Shown: positions 20,595-31,435 of the stretch, one piece after another
Position numbering within the stretch: the first letter of the stretch is position 1
Layout of the letters: each line of letters begins with the position of its first letter
Assembly: GCF_950295315.1 (NCBI RefSeq)
Contig: NC_080165.1
Span: 6,105,320 to 6,169,319, forward strand
DNA: 64,000 nucleotides
Source of the DNA: Erinaceus europaeus
Lineage: Eukaryota > Chordata > Mammalia > Eulipotyphla > Erinaceidae
Direction: 5' to 3'
Notes under the pieces: model-generated
What the model saw: only the letters and a program-made list of their open reading frames with translations
The model's database searches: none
Told to the model about the DNA's origin: nothing
Made by a program: the position numbers and the translations under genes

Positions 20595-21589
20595 TGCTAA
20601 CTTGTCCCAAACGTGTCCTCTTAGGTGGCGTGATTTTTGCCTTGTCCCATGCATGACCTAGGTGTTTGTGCCATGTCCTGTGATATGTGTCTTCATTTGC
20701 AGGATGAAGCGTCTCTGCCAGGGCTTTCTCTATAGTGTTTTGTTTGTTTGTTTTCTTTGTACTTTTCCTTGCCATGAACACATATCGTGAGGGGATTTGC
20801 TTTGAAGTTACACGAGTACCCCACGACTCACCAGACTGCCTGTGTAATTCAATTATTTGCGGAATCATAAGTTATCTTGATATGTACACACATTTTCCCA
20901 TTTTTAATTACTGACTATTTAATGCTTAGTTGTTTGCTTTGCTGTTTAAAGGGTCCTTGATTGGAGTGGGGAATCCCTACGCTAGCTGGCTGGCAGGTCT
21001 CTGTGGTTCCTTAGCCCTGTCCTCCTAGAGTCCTCTGTTTCTGAAACACCTGTGGTGTCCGCCAGTGGACAGTGGCTGTCGGAACCAGCTGTTGAGTCCG
21101 TCTTGTACATGTGGCTTTTGATATGCTGTGCTCTGGCCCTCTCAGGGGGCAGGAATGGGGAGAGTGTATTTTCACTGTGTTATCTGTCTGTATATATCTG
21201 TCCGTAAGTATATCCAGGAACTCCTACCAATACCTCCAATTCTGCTCCAACACTGCAGTTTTCATTCCAGTTTTCCTATCCATACAGATAATTCCCTAAA
21301 TCCCCAGCCCCTGTTACACAGGGTAATGACTACCTTGCATGGGCCTGTCTAATGGTTTAGAATTCAGTTGTTAAAGAGAGAAAGGGGAGAAGATAAAGGT
21401 AGGTCCACGTGGCTTAGAAATAAACATTAGCCAGTAGGAGAAAACTGGCTGTGAACCAGATGGTTGGACTGTACTTGGGGCCTGCCTGGAAAAGCCCAGG
21501 TGGCAAAAGATGGAGAGTGTCGCTTCTGAGATCAGGCGAAATGGGTGTGCTCAGGCTGATACGGCTGTCGGCACGAGACCGAGATTTTA
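20595..21589. other. No recognisable gene or repeat
   Basis: No element I can name in nearly 1 kb; likely unique or very old DNA. Confidence 0.45.
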
Positions 21590-21695
21590 GGAAGTTTCCA
21601 GTGGAGGAAATGGAACACGGGGACTCTGGTGGTGGTATGGACTCACCCGTTATCTTACAATCTTGTCAATCATGAAAATGTTTAAAAAGAGAGAG
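21590..21695 (+). mobile_element. L1-like 3' end fragment, plus strand
   Basis: GGGGACTCTGGTGGTGGTAT and CTTACAATCTTGTCAATCAT match the other L1-like ends. 5' limit unclear. Confidence 0.5.
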
Positions 21696-21711
21696 ATTGG
21701 TTTTTTAATGA

Positions 21712-21912
21712 ACGGGCTGGGGAGACAGCACAATGGTTTTGCAAAAGACTTTCATGCGGAGGCTCCAAGATACCAGGTTCAATCCCCAGCACCACCATAA
21801 GCCAAAGCTGAGTAGTGCTGTGGTATAGCTCTCTGTGTGTACTGTTCTCTCTCTCTCTCTCTCTCCCTTCCTCCACCCCCTCTCTCTTCCCCCCTCATTA
21901 AAATAAATGAAG
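21712..21912 (+). mobile_element. SINE-C, plus strand, with (CT)n
   Basis: Head GGGGAGACAGCACAATGG, B-box-like CAGGTTCAATCCCC, CACCACCATAAGCCAAAGC, then (CT)n and an ATTAAAATAAAT tail. Confidence 0.85.
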
Positions 21913-22035
21913 TATTTTCAAAATATTGTGATGAACCCCATTTATAACAAAATGTCATTGAGTTTTGTCATCTGTGCTGGAGGAGCAGTGTGGAGGCAGC
22001 ATGCCAGCTCTTCCCAAAGCTTTAGCTGAAACTGA

Positions 22036-22165
22036 AGGGGGGCCCCGCCCAGTGGAATGCACACATTACCATGTGCAAGGACCTGGGTTCAAGCCCTTGG
22101 TCCTCACCTTTGGGTCAGGCTTCATAAGCAGTGAAGCAGGGCTACAGGAGTCTCTCTGTTTATTT
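22036..22165 (+). mobile_element. SINE-B 5' part, plus strand
   Basis: Diverged head, B-box GGTTCAAGCCCTTGG and AGCAGTGAAGCAGGGCTACA. Its 3' remainder (TTTCCTCCTCCCCTCTCAAT) resumes at about 22386, so the following minus-strand SINE-B interrupts it. Confidence 0.75.
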
Positions 22166-22376
22166 TAAATATATTTATTTATTATTGGATGGAGACAAAA
22201 AGAAATTGAGAGGAGAGGAGGACATAGAGAAGGAGAGAGGGAGAGAAGGACCTGCAGCCCTGCTTTACCACCCATGAAGATTTCCTTCTGCAGGTGGGGA
22301 CCAGGGGCTTGAACCCAGGTCCTTGAGCACTGAAATGTGTGCACATAACCACGTGTGTCACCGCTGGGGCCTCTTT
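22166..22376 (-). mobile_element. SINE-B, minus strand, inserted in another SINE-B
   Basis: Full-length minus copy from ATTTATTTATTATTGGATGG (tail side) to a GCCCCAGCGGTGACAC head. Same family as the host element but opposite strand. Confidence 0.85.
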
Positions 22377-22416
22377 TCTCCTCAGTATTTCCTCCTCCCC
22401 TCTCAATTTCTCAGAA

Positions 22417-22562
22417 GGGAGAAAGAAAAAAAGAAAGAGAAATGAAAAGAAGAAAGAAAGAAAGGAAGGAAGGAGGGAAGGAACGAAGGAAGGAAAGAAG
22501 GAAAGAAGGGAGGAAGGAAAAAGAATGAAAGAAAAATGGAAGGGAAAGGAGGAGAGCTTAGG
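22417..22562. repeat. GAAA/GGAA purine microsatellite
   Basis: Almost pure purine on the plus strand, grown from the end of the interrupted SINE-B. Confidence 0.9.
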
Positions 22563-22598
22563 GAAGGGCTCTCAGAAACCAACATAAAAAAGACCCAT

Positions 22599-23063
22599 AG
22601 TTGGGTTGTGTCGCTGGGGAGAGAGAAGAGGCCAGGAACTCGTGGCGGAGCCTGAACCAAATCTTTATTCACGTGGACGCCCCAGAATTGGGGGTGAGCA
22701 CAGCGGTTCAGGCCACATGGAGCTAGCAAAATGGCCGCCTCCCGCTATGCCCAACAGCCCTTCTCCAGGTTTGGTTGCAGAAGAAAAAAGAGCAAAGAGA
22801 GCAAAAGCAGAAACAGGAGAGACTTTTATGGGAGAATTCCGGAAGTGTCAAGTTGGAATGGGATTGTCTAGGAAAGGGGGTGGAGAGAGGCAAAGAGCAT
22901 GCTGGGAAGGTGGAAGCATCCTTAGCAACTGCTGCAATGGTTTTAACTGAATTAGCAATACCCTGAGGGGATAACGTGGAGATCTGTAAATAATACTTGC
23001 ATGGAAATATAGTGGTTTGTGGGCCCTGCCAGAGTTCAACCACATCTGCACAATTTCCCGACA
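22599..23063 (-). mobile_element. Solo LTR of an endogenous retrovirus, minus strand
   Basis: Read on the minus strand it starts TGTCGGGAAATTGTGCAG and has a TATA-like CATAAAAG and AATAAAG signal (22664-22669, as TTTATT). A 6-bp repeat ACCCAT flanks it (22593-22598 and 23064-23069). The 3' terminus does not end in CA as expected, so that edge is less sure. No internal viral region is present. Confidence 0.7.
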
Positions 23064-23069
23064 ACCCAT

Positions 23070-23435
23070 CCCGTCTGGTGCCTGGAATTCAGTCAAGTTA
23101 GGTGAAATGAAAAACAACTTAACGAGCGCAGCATTGGGAAGCATTTGAAGCACGTTCAACAGACAAAAAGAAATGCATTCAGTGATGATACTAATTGAAT
23201 GGATAGCTTCATGCTAATTTCAGTGTCTGTATTAGAGCGTCCAAGTGCAGACACGGGGCGGTACTAGTAAGCACTGACAGACAGAGTTGCCTGGAGATAT
23301 GTCCTCTTCCTTTCAAAGTAGAGGTCAAGTCTTCTAGTCAGTCAGAGCCAGTTACCATGCTGCAGCAGAGATGGTAACAGAGCAGCTAGACTGCTGAAAT
23401 TCTGGCAAATCACTGAGGCACTACAAAAACGTGAT
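23070..23435. other. No recognisable gene or repeat
   Basis: No supported feature. Confidence 0.45.
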
Positions 23436-23652
23436 GAGGAAGCCACATGGTGGCACTCCTGGCTGAGTGCACGGGCTACTGTGCACAAGGACCCAGGTTC
23501 GAGCCCCGGGTCCCCACCTGCAGGGGGGAAAGCTTCACAAGTGGTGAAGCAGGGCTACAGACCTCTGTTTCTCTCCCTCTCAATCTCCCCCTAGCCTCTC
23601 AATTTCTGGCTGCCTCTATCCAATACATAAAGATAATTTTAAAAAATACTAA
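23436..23652 (+). mobile_element. SINE-B, plus strand
   Basis: Head ACATGGTGGCACTCCTGGCT, B-box GGTTCGAGCCCC, body, and CCAATACATAAAGATAATTT tail. Confidence 0.88.
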
Positions 23653-24066
23653 ATGACTGTGATGACATCATGTCTCAAAGCAGCTGGTTTAGAGAAAAGA
23701 AAATCTGGCATATTATCCCAGGACAGGGTTTTCTATAGTTTTTTATAGATGGCCTGCCTACCCAAAGTCTTAGCATGCCAACCTAGGTAGAATCTTTTGC
23801 TGTACTTCATGCTCTTTATAAATATTTTAGCTCCAATAACCTCTTACTAGTAAGAGTCTCGACATGATTCATGATTAATGACTTAATGCAATGGACTGAA
23901 ATGTGTCAGTCGTTTGATGGAAGTTCTAGAGACAACATAGTTCTTGGCACTAGACAGATGCTGCCTTTCTTTAGTTACTCACCTTCTTTTCCCAATTTGG
24001 AGACTGGACAATATTGATCTCGATGGGGTGGTTCTGAGTCAACCTGAGCTATAACATTCCTCTTAT
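23653..24066. other. No recognisable gene or repeat
   Basis: AT-rich unassigned sequence. Confidence 0.45.
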
Positions 24067-24082
24067 AGAAGGAGGTGATCTC

Positions 24083-24366
24083 GGGGAGTCGGGCAGTAGC
24101 GCAGCGGGTTAAGCACAGTGGGCGCCAAGCACAAGGACCAGCGTAAGGATCCTGGTTCAAGCCCCTGGCTCCCCACCTGCAGGGGAGTCCCTTCACAGGT
24201 GATGAAGCAGGTCTGCAGGTGTCTGTCTTTCTCTCCCCCTCTCTGTCTTCCCCTCCTCTCTCCATTTCTGTCTGTCCTATCCAACAACGATGACAACAAC
24301 AACAACAACAAACTACAACCATAAAACAACAAGGGCAACAAAGGGGAATAAATAATAATAAAAAAA
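24083..24366 (+). mobile_element. SINE-A, plus strand, with 16-bp TSD
   Basis: Complete and little diverged. A perfect 16-bp repeat AGAAGGAGGTGATCTC flanks it (24067-24082 and 24367-24382). Pol III A- and B-box motifs are intact, so it looks young. Confidence 0.95.
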
Positions 24367-24382
24367 AGAAGGAGGTGATCTC

Positions 24383-24679
24383 TAACTCTGTTACCATTTC
24401 CGTTCCTGGAGTCACCCTTTGTGAGAAGAGCAGCAGAAGAAGCTGTGTAAGGAGAAAACTATCTTATTGTGCGAGCTTGGACCATTTTACATCTTTTCAA
24501 AATAGTCTTACTTTCACAGTCCCTTTTGATAGACATTTACCCACACTCACTTTACTTAGACGGTAGGTATAATTAGATATAATTTTCCTTAGTTAATTTG
24601 TAAAATACTGCTTTCACTTATTGAAAACCACATATATAAATCTCAGAGAACATCTGTAGTTCTTAAAAATTGACATCGA
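24383..24679. other. No recognisable gene or repeat
   Basis: AT-rich unassigned sequence. Confidence 0.45.
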
Positions 24680-24868
24680 GGGGCAGGGCTGTGGTCTACA
24701 TAAACAATTCTCAAGAACCCGGGTTCACACCCCTAGTTCCCTCCTGCAAGGCGAAGCTTCTCAAGAGGTTAAGTAGTCAGATGTCTCTCTTTCTCCTACC
24801 CCCACCCCCATCCCTGTCTTCACTTTCCCTCTTAATTTCTGTCTCTGTCAAAAAACAAACAAAAAAAA
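24680..24868 (+). mobile_element. SINE-B-like, diverged, plus strand
   Basis: GGGTTCACACCCCTAGTTCC and TCTTAATTTCTGTCTCTGTC match the SINE-B layout at low identity. Probably an old copy. Confidence 0.6.
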
Positions 24869-24977
24869 CCCATCTGACATCCTGTTCCAAAGTATAGCAG
24901 GATCTTTAGTTCGCCTTGAAAAGCAGGCCTGTTACAGTAGACTAGTTTTGAAAAGCCTTAAAACATTTACTTTTAAA

Positions 24978-25125
24978 AAAAGATTTGTGCTTTTTTTTTT
25001 TTTCTGCTTGTAAGAGAGAGCTTCACAGAGAAAGAGACCAGGCAGACTGCTACTCCAGAACACACCTTGCCAGCATCAAACGGGAAAGCTGGGGCATGCA
25101 AGTCCGATACACCACCCCAGTCACC
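24978..25125 (-). mobile_element. SINE-D-like, diverged, minus strand
   Basis: AAGATTTGTGC tail side, GAGAGAGCTTCACAGAGAAA and CATGCAAGTCCGATACACCA resemble a tRNA-derived element. Family is uncertain. Confidence 0.4.
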
Positions 25126-25250
25126 TTGAATATTCTTAAATGAAAATTGGATTGTTTTTGGTTATACCACCACTAACTTTGGAGGAGGGCTAGAGGGGAG
25201 GAGGAGGTGGCGGAAGAAGAGGAGGAGGAGGCTAATAAACTGTCTCTTGG

Positions 25251-25639
25251 TGCCGGACTAGCTTCGAGGGCGGGAGACAGACAACCAGGGACTCATGGCT
25301 GAGCTGGGAAGCAGTATCTCTTTATTCATGCGGAACGCAGCGCAATCTAAACTATCTCTAATCACAATCCTGTCCTTATATATACTCGCCAAGTAGGGTG
25401 GAAACAGGATGTGACGTAGAGAGGGTGGAGCAAAAAGCAATTGGTGCAAATCAGGGTGTACTACGAGAGGGGGCGGAGCAAAAAGACATCATGAACCAGT
25501 GGAGAGTAAACCAATGCCCTGGAGGCAGGGCGGTGCTTAGTTAACAGTGGTTATGTCAATAGAACACAGTGTTAAGCAGGGGAGATTAAACCAATGAAAC
25601 AGAAGGGGCCATAGAAGCAGAATTAGAAGCAGACCAACA
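25251..25639 (-). mobile_element. Solo LTR, minus strand, 6-bp TSD
   Basis: A 389-bp LTR of the same family as 29997-30389 (opposite strand). It has TG...CA ends, a TATA box seen as TTATATATA near 25376 and an AATAAAG signal seen as CTTTATT near 25319. Flanks TCTTGG and TGTTGG (25245-25250, 25640-25645) are a 6-bp TSD with one change. Viral genes were lost by LTR-LTR recombination. Confidence 0.88.
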
Positions 25640-25645
25640 TGTTGG

Positions 25646-26392
25646 ATTTTGTGAGCACTACAGTGACTCTGGGAGTGAGTACAGAGACAGGACTTGGGTG
25701 GCAGGCGCAGTGACTCACATGCACAACGTGTAGGTATAAAATCTGAAGTGATTTTGTCATAAGACTTCACGCTCACGTTTCTTTGTATTTAAGCTTGGGT
25801 GGACTTCATATAATTAGGATAGTTAAGGTGTAGAAGCCCGAGAGGAGTGGCTGGAGAATAGCAGCTACTGCGTTCTGCTCTCCCAGATCAACTAGCAATG
25901 GCAGAGGGGCAGCTGAGAACGCAAACCACATGAGACCAGGATCACTCCAGGAACCCACCCAGCCGTGGGTGAGTGCAGACACGTGCGGCTCATAGACTGA
26001 GAGGGGCTTCAGGAGAGACTCCTGGGGCTAAAGTCTGTACCAGCTCGGGAGTGGTTGGTACCAGTCCAGTTGAAGCACCACCTCCAGTCTGAGTCTGATC
26101 AACAAAGACTGCTGACGGGAGGAGAACTTAAGCCTCACTAAGTCACGGCTGTGGGTGTCCACTGCTGTTGCCCTTCAGGGGCTGGAACAGCAGCAAGGAA
26201 GGCCTGTGAGCTGGCCTGGTGGCTCAGGAGAAACCATCTACACTCCTGGTGGTCAGGCGGTGGTCCTGGGGCTCAGTCAGCCAGTCCAGGTTCTAAGTAG
26301 GAGCCTTTTCCCATCATTCTTGTGATAAATTAGGAAAACAAACGGTGAATAATTCCCCCCAGAAATCAGGATTTATTCAGAAACACAAGGCC
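25646..26392. other. Unassigned; GC-richer block 25820-26310
   Basis: The block has runs such as CTCCAGGAACCCACCCAGCC and could be a LINE 5' UTR, but no second copy is visible here. No gene supported. Confidence 0.4.
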
Positions 26393-26512
26393 ACAAAGCA
26401 CAGCTCCGCTCAGCTCCAGCTGGGGGTGAGGCTGGGATTGGGCCCAAGACTTTGGAACCTCTGGGCATAGGAGTCTATTTGCATAACAGTGTGTTATCCC
26501 CCCTCCCATCTT
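26393..26512 (-). mobile_element. SINE-C, minus strand, diverged
   Basis: GCTCAGCTCCAGCTGGGGGT, TTTGGAACCTCTGGGCATAG and TTTGCATAACAGTGTGTTAT match the family layout. Confidence 0.65.
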
Positions 26513-26869
26513 GTTTTATTTCTTGGTCATAAGTGAGTGATTAACAATCTACGTATACTTAGAAGCCCAATGCAATAAAAATGTAAATAGTTCTTTTAGT
26601 CATCTCTATATAATACATGGGTAATTTCCATCTCATCCTTGTGCTTAATTTGTGTCTTCAGCCATTTTATTCATTGCTATGACTTTGGGAGTAGAAACTT
26701 GCTGTGCAGAAAAGCTAGAAGGGTGTCAGATAACTGCCTCCTTTCTATAGCAGAGTCCTTTCCATATCCTCTAAATGCAGACATGCAGCACGTGTGTGGT
26801 GCTCAGCGTAGGACCTCGGAGGTCACCCAGAGCCAGGATCAGGAGTCAGCCAGGACAAAGTTCTAATCT

Positions 26870-27060
26870 CTCATCACTTTCTAGTTCGGGACATTATCTA
26901 GCTTTTCCAAGTCTTTTTTTTTTTTTTCACTTTTCAAATAAGTGTAAACATAAAAGTAACTATCAAACACTTTGCTGTGAGAATTAAGTGGTAATGAAGT
27001 TATTAAAGTGCTCAGAAAGTACCCGGTGATTGGAATAATCAATTGATTGTCATCTACTGT
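26870..27060 (+). mobile_element. MIR-like relic, plus strand
   Basis: The GCTGTGAGAATTAAGTGGTA and AAAGTGCTCAGAAAGTACCC blocks fit the 3' half of the ancient mammalian MIR consensus. Highly diverged and interrupted by a T-run. Confidence 0.5.
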
Positions 27061-27229
27061 GACACTTCAGGGACTTTCATAAAGTGTACCTGTCAGTGAC
27101 TCTAAGACCAGTTGTTCATGAGTTGATTATGTTGCTAGGTAAAAATTCTATTTGCCATAGCAACTCCAGTGGGATAAAGTAAAATTACTAGCAAAAGATA
27201 TTATAAAAAATCCCTTTAATTAGTGATCT

Positions 27230-27840
27230 AATAATGATTAACAAGATTGTAAGGTAACAGAGGTCCATATCCCTAGCCCCTCTGTTGGAAGCTTCCCTAT
27301 TCTTTATCCTTCAGGGAGCATGGACCCAAGATCATTATGGGATTGCAATAAGTGGGAGGTCTGGCTTCTGTAATTGCTTCTCCACTGGACATGGGCACTG
27401 ACAGGTGGATCCACACCCCCAGCTTGTTTCTGTTTTTCCCTAGTGGGGCAAGGTTCTGGGGAGGGGAGGTTCCAGAACACATTGGTGAGGCTGTCTGCCC
27501 AGGGAAGTCAGGATGACATCATAGTAGCATCTGCAACTTGGTGGCTGAAAGGCAGTAAGATATAAAGTAGGACAAATTGTTTAATCAACAGAAACTCAAA
27601 AGTAGGAATAGAGCAGATGAAATTAGGGGTCTTTGTGTGGGAAGAAGCTAGGAAGTCTATTTTAGGTATATTCCAAGGCACCTATGACTTTAGCAATTTT
27701 TCCTGGGGCCTGACAGCTAGCATGGAAGTGAACTAGAAATATTGTCTGGGAAGATGGTGTCAGAGTTGAGAATAGGATTGGAAAGCTGGGTCAGGACAGA
27801 CTAGCTCCCAAATTGAGCAAAGTCTATAAACACTGTTGAC
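27230..27840 (-). mobile_element. L1-like 3' end, minus strand, older copy
   Basis: Read leftwards, it matches the block with CAGAAGCCAGACCTCCCACT and extends upstream into the region found on the plus strand at 45300-45560. It is more diverged than the neighbouring copy. Confidence 0.6.
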
Positions 27841-27887
27841 TGACATGAAACTTGGCACTTGGCACTAAACTTTTTAGAATATCAAAG

Positions 27888-28730
27888 TCTGTTGACTAAT
27901 CATGAACCTAAAGGCTGTAGTAGTGCAGGTGAAGAGTTGGGGGGGGGGGTTGGTCTCTGTTTTGTAGGTTGCTAGTAGGCATATACAACTTGTTTGTCTA
28001 TATATGCTAACTCTCTTTTCAGCCACCAGGTTGCAAATGCTAGCATGATGCCGACCAGACTCCCTGGACAGATAACCCCACCAATATGTCCTGGAGCCCC
28101 ACTAGGGAAAGAAAGAGAGGCAGGCTGGGAGTATGGATCGACCTGTCAATGCCCGTGTTCAGCGGGGAAGCAGTTCCAGAAGCCAGACCTTCCACCTTCT
28201 GCAACCCACAATGACCCTGGGTCCATACTCCCAGAGGGATAAATAATAGGAAAGCTGGGGGTCGGGTGGTGGCACAGTGGGTTAAGCGCAAGTGCTGCCA
28301 AGCATAAGGACCAGCGTAAAGATGCCGGTTCGAGCCCCCGGCTCCCCACCTGCAGGGGAGTCGCTTCACAGGCGGTGAAGCAGGTCTGCAGGTGTCTGTC
28401 TTTCTCTCCCCCTCTCTGTCTTCCCCTCCTCTCTCCATTTCTCTCTGTCCTATCCAACAATGAACAACATCAACAATGGTAATAATAATGACCACAGCAA
28501 GGCTACAACAACAAGGGCAACTAAAGGGGGAAAAAATGGCCTCCAGGAGTGGTGAATTCATGGTGCAGGCACCAAGCCCAGCAATAACCCTGGAGGAAAA
28601 AAAAAGAAAAAAAAGAAGGAATAGGAAAGCTATCAGGGGAGGAGATGGGATACGGAGCTCGAACTGTGTGGAGTTGTACCCCTCTTATCCTATGGTCTAG
28701 TCAGTGTTTCCTTTTTATAAAAATCCAAAG
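27888..28730 (+). mobile_element. L1-like insertion with 5' inversion
   Basis: The 3' part (27983-28730, with SINE-A inside) is on the plus strand and ends TCAGTGTTTCCTTTTTATAAA. The segment that should lie directly upstream (compare 35540-35610) is present at 27891-27982 but reversed. Such a seamless reversal of the 5' portion is the signature of twin priming by L1 reverse transcriptase. No coding sequence is included. Confidence 0.7.
28257..28618 (+). mobile_element. SINE-A long form, plus strand, with TSD
   Basis: Complete, with the extra AACCCTGGAGG segment and poly-A. The repeat AATAGGAAAGCT flanks it. It splits the L1-like element and is therefore younger. Confidence 0.94.
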
Positions 28731-29217
28731 AATATCAAAGTCTGTAAATGTCTCATTTTCCATCTTGAACAAACTCTTCTTAAAACTCTGGCCAATTCTT
28801 TGAATACTCTTTTTTGGTTGTTGTTAAAAAATAGCACAGAGTTCCAGCTTTCAAAATACATGATCAGTGAACTTATTGTTCCCAGGAGTCACACCCACTG
28901 GGTTAGTCACAAGTAGCTATGTTGAGGACGTTGTTCACGTTGTTTAAATGCCAGCAGTTCAGACCCACCCATTTTAGCTTCAGTTCGAAATACAAACTGA
29001 CTTGATTCTTTATTCCACACAAGAAAAATAGGAAACCTCGTATCACTTTGAAGATGTGCAAAATAATAGACAATGTCAAGCTCTTTAAGTGTGGACAAGC
29101 ATTCTACACAGCACAGCTTGTCCTTGGAGCAATCATGCAGGAAACTCTCCCTCTGCGACTTAGTACAAGGCCTTTTCTTACTTGTACAGCACAGAAAACA
29201 CGTGAAAGTGTACAGGG
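28731..29217. other. No recognisable gene or repeat
   Basis: No supported feature. Confidence 0.45.
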
Positions 29218-29425
29218 CAGAACCAGGAGGCGGCGTACCTGGCTAAGGGCACACGTCCCAATGCACAAGAACTCAGGTTCAAGCCCCCAGTCCCCACCTG
29301 CAGAGGGAAAGCTTCACAAGTGATGACACAGGGCTGTGGGTGTCTTTCTGTCTCTCTCCCCCTCAAACACCCCCTCTTCTCTCCATTTCTCTCTATCTCT
29401 ACCCAATAATAAATAAAAATACAAA
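29218..29425 (+). mobile_element. SINE-B, plus strand
   Basis: Head AGGCGGCGTACCTGGCTAAG, B-box GGTTCAAGCCCCC and CCCAATAATAAATAAAAAT tail. Confidence 0.88.
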
Positions 29426-29527
29426 TGAAGATGGCGTAAAAGTAGACACAGAACTGATATACATTATTATCATTTGTGGCCTGATGATTGGAATTGACTT
29501 CAGTAATATACTGATTGAATCAATTAG

Positions 29528-29597
29528 GTTCCTCCTCCTCCTCCTCCTCCTCCTCCTTCTCCTCCTCCTTCATCTCTCTCTCTCTTTCTCTCCCTCC
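29528..29597. repeat. CTC/CT pyrimidine microsatellite
   Basis: (CTC)n passing into (CT)n on the plus strand. Confidence 0.88.
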
Positions 29598-29603
29598 CTT
29601 TCC

Positions 29604-29922
29604 CAGTAGGGTTACCACAGGGACTGAGTGCCTGCTCAGTTTCACTGTTGTCAGTGGCATTTCTCCTTCCTTCCCTCACTCCCTCCCTATCTGCCTTCTT
29701 TCCTCCCTTCCTTCCTCCCTCTCTTTATTATTATTTCCTTTCTTTTTAATAGCATGTGAGACAAAGAAAAAGGAAGGGAGGGAGAGAGGGAGACATCTGC
29801 TGCACTGCTGTATGGATCATGAAGCTTAGATCTTGTGAGTGGTGACCAGGGGCTTACATCTGGGTCGCGTCCTGACACGTGGTAAGACTTACACTTTACC
29901 AAGTGAGCTACCACCCGGCTCC
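29604..29922 (-). mobile_element. SINE-A/B-like, minus strand, diverged
   Basis: The head end CTACCACCCGGCTCC and GGTGACCAGGGGCTTACATC fit SINE-B; the far end TAGGGTTACCACAGGGACTG looks like the SINE-A long-form segment. It may be an old composite. Confidence 0.55.
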
Positions 29923-29996
29923 AATTAGTCAGTGTTTTAAATGGGGGAGGGGGAGGATGGAGGGGATGAGACAGAAGGGAAATGTCTCTCCATAAA

Positions 29997-30389
29997 TGTT
30001 GGTCTGCTTCTAATTCTGCTTCTAAGACCCCTTCTGTTTCCTTGGTTTAATCCCACCTGCTTAACACTGTGTTCTATTTACATAACCACTGTTAACTAAG
30101 CACCACCCTGCCTGCAGGGCATTGGTTTAATCCCCACTGGTTCATGATGTCTTTTTGCTCCGCCCCCTCTCCTAGTCCACCCTGATTTCCACCAGTCTTT
30201 TTTCACTCCACCCTCTCTATGTCACATCCTGTTTCCACCCTATTTGGTGAGTATATATAAGGACAGGATTGTGATTAGAGAGAGTTAGCTTAGATTGCGC
30301 TGTGTTCCACATGAATAAAGAGATACTGCTTCCCAGCTCAGCCATGAGTCCCTGGTGGTCTGTCTCCCGCCCGCAAAGCCAGCCTGGCA
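29997..30389 (+). mobile_element. Solo LTR, plus strand, perfect 6-bp TSD
   Basis: A 393-bp LTR with TG...CA ends, TATA box TATATATAA (30252-30260) and AATAAA (30314-30319). CATAAA is duplicated at 29991-29996 and 30390-30395. Six-base duplications are usual for class II (ERVK-like) elements. No viral gene remains. Confidence 0.93.
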
Positions 30390-30395
30390 CATAAA

Positions 30396-30920
30396 TACTA
30401 ACTGGGCTCCATGGAAAATGTTTTGCTAGATTGGGTAGAATGTTGGATGAACTTAGGACATTCTTGAGTTTGTGGTCATGTTGAAGGGCAGGTAGGAATC
30501 AAGAAAGAGGAAAGATTCCAAACAAAGGAAGGTATAGATACTTTAGCCGGGAGAAAAACCCTCACAGAGGAGCCTGTGAAGTCAAGAAAAGTGTAGGAGT
30601 CCTCAGTGGAATACTTAGAGTGAAGAGAGCCACGAAACCACAGAGACTCTTCTGTGGAAATAAGTCCAAACTGCAAACAAGTCCACCCACCCACCGGGAG
30701 CTCTCCAAGTTTCTGGAGCTTGGGTTCTCAGGAAGGTAGGTGGCTGGTAGAGCTCTAAATGCTCATGGCCACTGGGGCTCCACCCACACAGTGATGCTAC
30801 TAAGCTAAGAAAACACCAGAACCCTTGGAGTGAATCCAAGTGCTCATTGATTGTATCTATAAAAATTTTCTCTTTTGTTTTCTCTCTCTCTACAACATCT
30901 TCATATAAAAAGCAGAACTC
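30396..30920. other. No recognisable gene or repeat
   Basis: No supported feature. Confidence 0.45.
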
Positions 30921-31066
30921 CAGGCAGGAGTAGATAGCATCATGGTTATGCAAAGAGATACTTGTGCCAGAGGCTTCAAAGTCCCAGGTTCAATCCCTTG
31001 CACCACCATAAACCAGAGCTGAGCAGTGCTCTGGTAAAAAAAATTTTTTTTAATCAATAAAATAAA
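30921..31066 (+). mobile_element. SINE-C, plus strand, with TSD
   Basis: Head GTAGATAGCATCATGGTTAT, full body and poly-A. The flanking repeat AAAAGCARAACTCC (one mismatch) marks the insertion site. Confidence 0.9.
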
Positions 31067-31148
31067 ATAAAAGCAAAACTCCCATTCTCTGTTGTCATCA
31101 AATATCTAGACATCTTCTGGTTTCATGCGCCATTTAGAACACAATACT

Positions 31149-31435
31149 AGGGGGCCAGACAGTGGTGCCCCCAGTTAAGCCAACACAGTGCTAAGCTCAA
31201 GGACCTGCACAACGATCTGGGTTCAAGCCCTTGCTCCCCAGCAGCAGGGGAGATGCTTCACAAGCTGCAAAAGGTCTGCAGGTGTCTCTCTCTCTATATA
31301 TATAACTTCCCCTCCTCTCTCAACTTCTCTCTGTTCTATTCAATAGGAAAAAATGGCCTCCTGGAGCAGTGGATTCGGAATGCAGGCACCAAGCCCCAGC
31401 CATAACCCTGGAAGCAAAAAAAGAAAAAAAAAAGA
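31149..31435 (+). mobile_element. SINE-A long form, older variant, plus strand
   Basis: GGGGCCAGACAGTGGTGCCC head looks intermediate between A and B, while the body and the CATAACCCTGGAAGC end are those of the A long form. No CAACAA-rich middle is present. Confidence 0.75.

Noticed and set aside
29991..30395. Full provirus around the LTRs
   Set aside because: Each LTR has its TSD directly on both sides, so these are solo LTRs without gag, pol or env.
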